NCBI GenBank assembly: GCA_013396755.1
Contig: VWZF01000445.1
Location: 943,523-1,007,522 of the forward strand
Length of the DNA: 64,000 bases
Reading direction: 5' to 3'
Source of the DNA: Sclerurus mexicanus
Lineage: Eukaryota; Chordata; Aves; Passeriformes; Furnariidae
The position numbers and the translations under genes are program-made. Shown here piece by piece: positions 62,301 through 64,000 of the stretch; the first letter of the stretch is position 1, and the number at the start of each line of letters is the position of its first letter. Below the pieces are notes generated by a model. That model saw only the letters and a list, made by a program, of their open reading frames with translations, made no database searches and was not told the origin of the DNA.

Positions 62301-63818
62301 AAATAAAAGAGGAGTGAGAATTACTTTGGTTAAATGGAGGGAGTCCTCCCTCAGCTTCCTTCTCACAGTTGCTGAACAGCTGTTTCTAATTCCTGCTGTC
62401 ATAGAAGACCTTGTTGTATTGAGATACTGTGGAGGGGCAGAAGAGGGAAAGGTTATAAGTATGCAGGAGGGGGAATCTTCCCTTGAGTAGTCACCCCCTG
62501 AAGCAAGAGGGAAATGGAAGTCGGTGAACCCCTGAGAGGTCAAGGCTCTGCTCACAGAGAGCAGAATGCAGGGTTGGTATGGCTGCAGTTGGTTTAAGGG
62601 CCAATTAATTTATTGCATTTCATATCTTGAAGTTTTCATTTGAGTTTTGACATATGAGTTTGAAGAACAAATTTCCAGAAGAGTGCTTTTTGAGGGGTGG
62701 AGGGAATTCCAAAGACTTAAGGAGAAATTACATTCATCATCCTGAAAACATGCAGAGTGAAAGCTTAGCGCTACCCTAGTCCACCACGGCTTTAATTTAT
62801 TTCACAGATTGTCGTATTTCACATCTTGTTACATAGCCTTATCTTTTTGTATCCTTTTGCTTTTCTTCTGGAAAATTGTTGTCTCCACAGAGATTCTGGG
62901 TATAATAAGGCCTGCTGGTGATTTTGTGAGAATATTACTCAGACTGTTTATGCACTCACACCATGATTTACAAAGTGGGAATACTCATCTACAGGTACTA
63001 TCACTTCACACTGGAGTGTTTACACAGATTGTGTATAAATGCTGAGACCAAGTCAAGACTAAACAAGGAAAAAAACCAAAGCTAATGAAAAGTGAAGTGT
63101 CTTATTTTAACACCCTTACTAACATTTGGGAAAGGGAAAAGACTGTAAAGTAAAGGGGCAAAACTAAGATTTGTTCTGCAGTTTTATGGAAAGCGCAGTG
63201 TCTTTCAGAAAAGTATGCACCCATCCTCAGGTGCAAACAGAAGTGGTCCTCAGTGGAAATACACCAGTCTGCACTTGCTGGGACCAAGGTTCTTTCACAT
63301 CTGTGTATCAAATCTATTTTAACAGTTGGATGCGTACCAGCTACTGTGCCATAGGGAAACGGGCCATTTCCTGTCTTCCTTTGGAAAACATTGCAAAAAC
63401 CAGTGTTCCACCATCTGATTAGCACAAACACTGGTAGGGAAAATCAGCTGTTAAGATTTTGCACTCAAACTCATTGCTATAAGTACGCAAAAGCTCTGCA
63501 GGCAACAATAGACCCACTGTGATAATCTGACAACAGAATGTGGACTCTGTGCGTTGTGATCTCGAGCTCACTTGTGGCACCAAGTTTACCTTGTAGGCAA
63601 GTTGGTTTGAAGCTAAATTAGGACACCTCCAGGGAATCATAATAATGCAAAATGGAAACAGAGCAGGGAAAAAAAAAAAGCTGTATGCTGATAAGTGGTT
63701 TTATCTGTCAACACTTTTTTTCTCATTTTCTTTTTCAAAGGCAAAAGCAGTTATGGCAAAAGTTGGTTACCCTCAGTTTATAATGAATGACACATATATT
63801 AATGAAGACATCAAAACA
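296..63818 (+). CDS. PHEX: PHEX, phosphate-regulating neutral endopeptidase (5' part, exons 1-13)
   Basis: Thirteen exons join into one open frame of 492 codons. The product matches the N-terminal two-thirds of vertebrate PHEX, a type II membrane zinc endopeptidase of family M13 (neprilysin/ECE). In mammals it is made by osteoblasts, osteocytes and odontoblasts, acts on acidic ASARM peptides of SIBLING proteins such as osteopontin, and restrains FGF23; its loss causes X-linked hypophosphataemia. Visible parts are a short cytoplasmic tail, a membrane anchor at about residues 19-38, and the M13 N-terminal domain from about residue 75. Conserved cysteines are 52, 57, 75, 83, 140 and 404. N-glycosylation sequons are at 69, 236, 261, 288, 299, 375 and 482, each two residues below the human position. 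The HExxH and later zinc ligands are encoded beyond the window. There is no stop or frameshift. All introns are GT-AG. The match is from remembered family sequence, not a search. Confidence 0.96.
408..4612 (+). other. PHEX intron 1
   Basis: A 4.2-kb intron with donor GTAAGTG and a pyrimidine-rich acceptor ending TTTTGCAG. It is mostly unique AT-rich sequence. The only repeat recognised is a CR1 3' end at about 4141-4237. Short frames inside it are not supported as genes. Confidence 0.9.
4141..4237 (+). mobile_element. CR1 LINE 3' end fragment (intron 1)
   Basis: About 100 bp match the terminal part of avian CR1: the TAGTGGAAGGTGTC block, the CCATGGCAGGGGGGTTG block, then GGTCCCTTCCAA and a CATTCTATGATT tail. 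It lies in the sense orientation of PHEX. The GC-rich sequence just upstream (about 4020-4140) is not clearly part of it. Confidence 0.85.
4613..4681 (+). CDS. PHEX: PHEX exon 2 (residues 38-60)
   Basis: 69 nt between TTTTGCAG and GTAAGC. It encodes the last anchor residues and the juxtamembrane stalk, with Cys52 and Cys57 of the M13 family in the [10 protein letters not shown] segment. It is in phase 1 at both ends, so skipping it would keep the frame but remove the stalk cysteines. The length equals human exon 2. Confidence 0.95.
4682..5846 (+). other. PHEX intron 2
   Basis: A 1.2-kb intron with donor GTAAGC and acceptor TTTTTTACAG. It holds one sense-oriented CR1 3' fragment (about 5146-5345). 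The rest is unremarkable AT-rich sequence. Confidence 0.9.
5146..5345 (+). mobile_element. CR1 LINE 3' end fragment (intron 2)
   Basis: About 200 bp carry the CR1 3' region: ACAGGTTGCCCAGAGAAGTTGTGGA, then the GTTCAAGGACAGG block, a TGACCTTTAAAGATTCTTTTCAACC block, and a tail ATTCTATGATTTAATGATT. It is diverged and 5'-truncated, in the sense direction of the host gene. Confidence 0.85.
5847..6008 (+). CDS. PHEX: PHEX exon 3 (residues 61-114)
   Basis: 162 nt between TTTTTTACAG and GTAAAT. It encodes the start of the M13 N-terminal domain, with the family signature [14 protein letters not shown] (Cys75, Cys83) followed by [20 protein letters not shown] sequon NQS is at residue 69. Phase 1 at both ends; the length equals human exon 3. 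Compared with human, NLS is NQS and CDNFF is CENFY, both conservative. Confidence 0.96.
8512..8527. repeat. Poly-T run, T16
   Basis: Sixteen consecutive T bases within intron 3, with no recognisable element attached on either side. Confidence 0.9.
8843..8890. repeat. Compound (CA)n-(TA)n microsatellite
   Basis: A run of about nine CA units, a short TGCACACA interruption, then TA units with one TTTA break. It is a likely length-polymorphic marker inside PHEX intron 3. Confidence 0.9.
9857..9895. repeat. Poly-A plus (CCAA)n simple repeat
   Basis: A short A run followed by about four CCAA units and degenerate A/C-rich sequence. No transposon body is recognised upstream, so it is listed only as a simple repeat. 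Confidence 0.75.
12110..12190. promoter_or_regulatory. Cluster of homeodomain/POU-like motifs (candidate)
   Basis: Within 80 bp are TTGATTAATTA (12110-12120), ATCAATTA (12153-12160), CATTAATGCAAAA (12167-12179) and TAATTCATAA (12181-12190). Dense TAAT cores plus an octamer-like ATGCAAA resemble developmental enhancer cores. AT-rich introns produce such motifs by chance, so this is a candidate only. Confidence 0.2.
14197..14268. repeat. (TA)n/(TG)n microsatellite
   Basis: Imperfect alternating TA, TATG and TGTG units over about 70 bp in intron 3. It is followed about 60 bp later by a second TA-rich array. Confidence 0.9.
14331..14362. repeat. (TA)n microsatellite
   Basis: About 32 bp of TA units with one AAA interruption. 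It is separated from the preceding TA/TG array by unique sequence. Confidence 0.9.
16051..16069. promoter_or_regulatory. Palindromic bZIP-type site TTACGTAA in a 7-bp inverted repeat
   Basis: ATTACGT and ACGTAAT form perfect 7-bp arms around a 5-nt spacer. Positions 16061-16068 read TTACGTAA, the consensus for PAR-bZIP factors (DBP, HLF, TEF) and NFIL3. Retained CpG in an AT-rich intron is mildly notable. Function is inferred from the motif only. Confidence 0.25.
22163..22249 (+). CDS. PHEX: PHEX exon 4 (residues 115-143)
   Basis: 87 nt after the strong acceptor TGTTTTTTTCAG and before donor GTAAGT. It encodes [19 protein letters not shown] followed by ILYASCMNE, with conserved Cys140. It belongs to the helical M13 N-terminal domain. 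Phase 1 at both ends; the length equals human exon 4. A CR1 remnant begins only 22 nt after the exon. Confidence 0.96.
22271..22324 (+). mobile_element. CR1 3' tail remnant next to exon 4 donor
   Basis: The segment reads ATGATCCTGATGGGTCCCTT, then an ACTCAGCATATTCTATGATT tail, matching the last ~50 bp of CR1. It starts 22 nt downstream of exon 4, so the insertion left the donor GTAAGT intact. Confidence 0.75.
22945..23443 (+). mobile_element. CR1 LINE 3' fragment, ~500 bp (intron 4)
   Basis: It carries the decayed C-terminal part of the CR1 reverse-transcriptase ORF, recognisable as [20 protein letters not shown] and the following [13 protein letters not shown]. It then has the 3' UTR with GGACTCAATGATCCTTGTGG, CCCTTCCAACTTGGGATATTC and the terminal tail. 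It is 5'-truncated and sense-oriented. Frameshifts and stops make it non-functional. Confidence 0.9.
23874..24100 (+). CDS. PHEX: PHEX exon 5 (residues 144-219)
   Basis: The longest exon here, 227 nt, between GGCATTTCAG and GTACAA. It encodes [10 protein letters not shown], the near-invariant [17 protein letters not shown], and [15 protein letters not shown]. It starts in phase 1 (completing Asn144) and ends in phase 0. Its length equals human exon 5. Skipping it would shift the frame. Confidence 0.97.
24101..27266 (+). other. PHEX intron 5
   Basis: A 3.2-kb AT-rich intron with donor GTACAA, weaker than most here, and acceptor TTTTTAACAG. No transposon, RNA gene or coding stretch was recognised. 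Confidence 0.88.
27267..27335 (+). CDS. PHEX: PHEX exon 6 (residues 220-242)
   Basis: 69 nt, phase 0 at both ends, between TTTTTAACAG and GTAAGT. It encodes [19 protein letters not shown] and EAKS, with an N-glycosylation sequon at Asn236 equivalent to human Asn238. The length equals human exon 6. Confidence 0.96.
27629..27745 (+). CDS. PHEX: PHEX exon 7 (residues 243-281)
   Basis: 117 nt, phase 0 at both ends, preceded by CTTTACAG after a 293-bp intron. It encodes [20 protein letters not shown] then [19 protein letters not shown]. The sequon at Asn261 equals human Asn263. The donor is the unusual GTTGGT; a GTAATC 4 nt downstream could serve as an alternative but would shift the frame. The length equals human exon 7. 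Confidence 0.96.
27746..32119 (+). other. PHEX intron 7
   Basis: A 4.4-kb intron with donor GTTGGT and acceptor TCTTCTCCAG. It contains the largest CR1 copy of the window (about 27,950-29,630). The remaining 2.5 kb is AT-rich with no recognised element. Confidence 0.9.
27950..29630 (+). mobile_element. Long CR1 LINE copy with internal deletion (intron 7)
   Basis: About 1.7 kb, sense. Near 28,222-28,272 a frame reads [13 protein letters not shown], matching the CR1 endonuclease region. It jumps directly to [20 protein letters not shown] and the RT segment ([37 protein letters not shown]), implying an internal deletion near 28,275. Later parts include a frame-disrupted [12 protein letters not shown], a decayed FADYTK in place of the [22 protein letters not shown], the thumb/C-terminal region, and a 3' UTR ending TTTTCCAACCTTTCTGTC. 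Several stops and frameshifts make it inactive. The left boundary is approximate. Confidence 0.9.
32120..32203 (+). CDS. PHEX: PHEX exon 8 (residues 282-309)
   Basis: 84 nt, phase 0 at both ends, between TTCTCCAG and donor GTTGGT, the same non-consensus hexamer as exon 7. It encodes [20 protein letters not shown] and ELSAMIPQ, with sequons at Asn288 and Asn299 (human 290 and 301). Length equals human exon 8. Skipping would remove 28 residues in frame. Confidence 0.96.
32204..32506 (+). other. PHEX intron 8
   Basis: A short 303-bp AT-rich intron with donor GTTGGT and acceptor CATTGCAG. No repeat is seen. Confidence 0.9.
32507..32652 (+). CDS. PHEX: PHEX exon 9 (residues 310-357 and two bases of 358)
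   Basis: 146 nt, starting in phase 0 and ending in phase 2 at donor GTAAGG. It encodes [20 protein letters not shown], then [20 protein letters not shown] and KK. The RVPQYF block is strongly conserved in PHEX. Length equals human exon 9. Lys358 is completed by exon 10. Confidence 0.97.
32653..38909 (+). other. PHEX intron 9
   Basis: A 6.3-kb AT-rich intron with donor GTAAGG and acceptor GATTTAACAG. It has one antisense CR1 3' fragment at 35,313-35,645. The rest shows no recognised repeat or gene. Confidence 0.9.
35313..35645 (-). mobile_element. CR1 LINE 3' fragment, antisense (intron 9)
   Basis: On the + strand it opens with TCATAGAATCATAGAATGG and GTTGGAAGCGACCTTAAAAA, the reverse complement of the CR1 terminus. 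It continues through CCATGGCAGGGACACCTTCC reversed, GGGCAACCTGTTC and TGTCCTGTCACTATGTGCCC. About 330 bp are kept and the tail is well preserved, suggesting a relatively recent copy. Confidence 0.92.
38910..39003 (+). CDS. PHEX: PHEX exon 10 (residues 358-389)
   Basis: 94 nt between GATTTAACAG and GTAAGT, entering in phase 2 and leaving in phase 0. It encodes [20 protein letters not shown] and [11 protein letters not shown], with a sequon at Asn375. The residues before it are LF where human PHEX has IP. Length equals human exon 10. Confidence 0.97.
40372..41312 (-). mobile_element. CR1 LINE, ~940 bp antisense copy (intron 10)
   Basis: Read on the minus strand it begins in the reverse-transcriptase domain ([15 protein letters not shown]). 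It continues through [20 protein letters not shown] and the C-terminal [20 protein letters not shown], and ends in the 3' UTR. Frameshifts disrupt the ORF. The terminal tail at the left end (about 40,372-40,400) is diverged. Confidence 0.92.
41321..42230 (+). mobile_element. Possible solo LTR of an endogenous retrovirus (intron 10)
   Basis: The segment begins TGTGA and ends TCACA, as expected for LTR termini. It has a TATA-like TATTTATA at 42,065-42,072 and AATAAA at 42,172-42,177, about 107 and 53 bp before the next landmark, a plausible U3-R-U5 order. No target-site duplication, primer-binding site or retroviral coding sequence is visible, so if it is an LTR it is solo and eroded. It abuts the 5' end of the antisense CR1. 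Confidence 0.3.
44134..44262 (+). CDS. PHEX: PHEX exon 11 (residues 390-432)
   Basis: 129 nt, phase 0 at both ends, between TTCCAACAG and GTGAGT. It encodes [20 protein letters not shown] then [20 protein letters not shown] and KEM. Cys404 and the [11 protein letters not shown] block are M13-family features. Length equals human exon 11. Confidence 0.97.
44263..47372 (+). other. PHEX intron 11
   Basis: A 3.1-kb intron with donor GTGAGT and acceptor ATGTTTTGCAG. It holds a C-rich run at 45,492-45,505. No transposon or gene is recognised. Confidence 0.88.
45492..45505. repeat. C-rich homopolymer run (C8-A-C5)
   Basis: CCCCCCCCACCCCC in intron 11, G-rich on the minus strand. It is too short for four clear G-runs, and is probably a slippage-prone site. 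Confidence 0.9.
47373..47474 (+). CDS. PHEX: PHEX exon 12 (residues 433-466)
   Basis: 102 nt, phase 0 at both ends, between TTTTGCAG and GTAACA. It encodes [20 protein letters not shown] then [14 protein letters not shown], part of the M13 N-terminal domain helices. Length equals human exon 12. Confidence 0.97.
49037..49050. repeat. Short (GGTT)n repeat
   Basis: Three to four GGTT units about 100 bp upstream of the sense CR1 in intron 12. Confidence 0.7.
49145..49900 (+). mobile_element. CR1 LINE, ~750 bp sense copy (intron 12)
   Basis: It carries CR1 reverse-transcriptase C-terminal sequence ([20 protein letters not shown]; then [20 protein letters not shown] and [13 protein letters not shown]), the [17 protein letters not shown] block, and the 3' UTR with TTGGACTAGATGTTCCTTGT and a TTCTAT-rich tail. 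Frameshifted and 5'-truncated. The wording differs from the intron 7 copy, suggesting a different CR1 subfamily. Confidence 0.9.
50275..51170. other. Unclassified CpG-richer block, possible old insertion
   Basis: About 900 bp contain roughly a dozen CpG (for example near 50,520, 50,580, 50,670, 50,940, 50,990 and 51,020), clearly denser than the surrounding intron. The outer ends read TGTGTC and AAAACA, but no target duplication or known family could be recognised. It could be a decayed LTR or a regulatory segment. Confidence 0.25.
51887..51952. repeat. T/G-rich low-complexity tract
   Basis: Runs of T separated by G or GGG over about 65 bp, ending in TTTGCTTTGCAG. That makes it resemble a strong polypyrimidine-type acceptor inside intron 12. 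No exon is supported after it. Confidence 0.8.
52760..53060 (-). mobile_element. Old LINE-like reverse-transcriptase C-terminal remnant
   Basis: The minus strand keeps a 118-codon open frame (52,748-53,104). It includes [20 protein letters not shown] followed by [14 protein letters not shown], which resembles the C-terminal FFTxRxVxxWNxLPxEVVxA...FKxxLD motif of CR1/L2-type elements. It is more diverged from avian CR1 than the other copies, so it may be an older family. No 3' tail is recognised. Confidence 0.5.
53778..53828 (-). mobile_element. CR1 3' tail remnant, antisense (intron 12)
   Basis: TTACAGAATCAACTAGGTTG followed by GAAAAGACCTCTGAG matches the reverse complement of a CR1 3' terminus. 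Only about 50 bp remain. Confidence 0.7.
55819..55832. repeat. Short (TA)n microsatellite
   Basis: About seven TA units in intron 12, followed by AAATAAA. Confidence 0.85.
61905..61953. repeat. Polypyrimidine tract, G-quadruplex-capable on minus strand
   Basis: A near-pure C/T run. On the minus strand 61,925-61,953 reads as G4, G5, GG, G8 and G3 runs separated by single A or AGGA, satisfying the usual four-G-run rule. It ends in CCCCAG, resembling a splice acceptor. Confidence 0.8.
62171..62219. repeat. Perfect 11-bp inverted repeat with nested palindrome
   Basis: TTTGTGACATC (62,171-62,181) and its exact complement GATGTCACAAA (62,209-62,219) flank 27 nt. Within and overlapping lies ATCACGATTAATTGTGAT (62,194-62,211), itself an imperfect palindrome. 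The arms contain a CRE-like TGACATC/GATGTCA. Flanks show no transposon features. Confidence 0.6.
63741..63818 (+). CDS. PHEX: PHEX exon 13 (residues 467-492)
   Basis: 78 nt, phase 0 at both ends, between TTTTTCAAAG and GTAAGT. It encodes [20 protein letters not shown] then NEDIKT, with a sequon at Asn482 equal to human Asn484. The KVGYPxFIMND block is diagnostic of M13 peptidases. Length equals human exon 13. It is the last exon in the window; the catalytic exons lie further right. Confidence 0.96.
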
Positions 63819-64000
63819 GTAAGTGTCAGACCTGCAGCTTTCTTCATTTATATATCGCAGCTATTCTTTGTTCTGTTTCACTGCTGTCTAAAATCAAAGG
63901 TTGTCTTTTGTTTGGCATGCACCTGGAGTTGTGCTTGCCTGGTTATTTTTATTTCATTTTTTAATTGTGTGCCAGTTCTCATGTCTAAATTGTCAGTGCT
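63819..64000 (+). other. PHEX intron 13 (5' end only)
   Basis: The intron starts with GTAAGT and runs off the right edge. Nothing else is recognised in the 182 bp present. Confidence 0.9.

Larger units (their letters stand above)
47475..63740 (+). other. PHEX intron 12 (16 kb)
   Basis: The largest intron, with donor GTAACA and acceptor CTTTTTCAAAG. It contains a sense CR1 (49,145-49,900), an unclassified CpG-richer block (about 50,275-51,170), a T/G-rich tract (51,887-51,952), an antisense LINE-like remnant (52,760-53,060), an antisense CR1 tail (53,778-53,828), a pyrimidine tract (61,905-61,953) and an inverted repeat (62,171-62,219). No gene is recognised. Confidence 0.88.

Noticed and set aside
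1..64000. CRISPR arrays, bacterial operons, phage or plasmid functions
   Set aside because: No direct-repeat spacer pattern or ribosome-binding-site gene spacing exists. Spliced exons and CR1 LINEs show a vertebrate nuclear genome.

Overview
The window is vertebrate nuclear DNA, most likely from a bird. It holds the 5' two-thirds of one protein-coding gene on the + strand, the M13-family zinc metallopeptidase PHEX (phosphate-regulating endopeptidase). Thirteen exons, each bounded by AG/GT, join into one open frame of 1476 nt (492 codons) from the ATG at 296 to a donor at 63819. Coding bases are only about 2% of the window. The avian call rests on the CR1 LINE copies, mostly 5'-truncated and ending in the ATTCTATG-type tail, on the absence of mammalian-type SINEs, and on a protein close to but distinct from mammalian PHEX. 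The sequence alone does not settle the species.

Layout: 1-295 is promoter and 5' UTR (E-box, ETS-type site, TATA-like box, short upstream ORF). Exon 1 (296-407) encodes the cytoplasmic tail and membrane anchor. Exons 2-3 (4613-4681, 5847-6008) encode the stalk and the start of the ectodomain. After a 16-kb intron come exons 4-5 (22163-22249, 23874-24100), exons 6-7 (27267-27335, 27629-27745), exons 8-9 (32120-32203, 32507-32652), exon 10 (38910-39003), exon 11 (44134-44262) and exon 12 (47373-47474). A second 16-kb intron precedes exon 13 (63741-63818). Exons 2-13 match the coding lengths I recall for human PHEX exons 2-13. The only length difference is six fewer coding nucleotides in exon 1.

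The protein segment present is a type II membrane protein with the M13 N-terminal domain. The catalytic zinc-binding motif and the C-terminal domain lie in exons beyond the right edge, so the gene is truncated by the window, not broken. No other protein-coding or RNA gene was found on either strand.

The introns carry at least nine CR1 fragments in both orientations, an older LINE-like remnant, a possible solo LTR in intron 10, an unclassified CpG-richer block in intron 12, several microsatellites and some candidate regulatory motifs. No novel multi-gene system is visible. The points most worth checking are the inverted CR1 pairs flanking exons 8-9 and 11-12, the twin non-consensus donors of the in-frame exons 7 and 8, the possible LTR abutting a CR1, and the perfect inverted repeat in intron 12.
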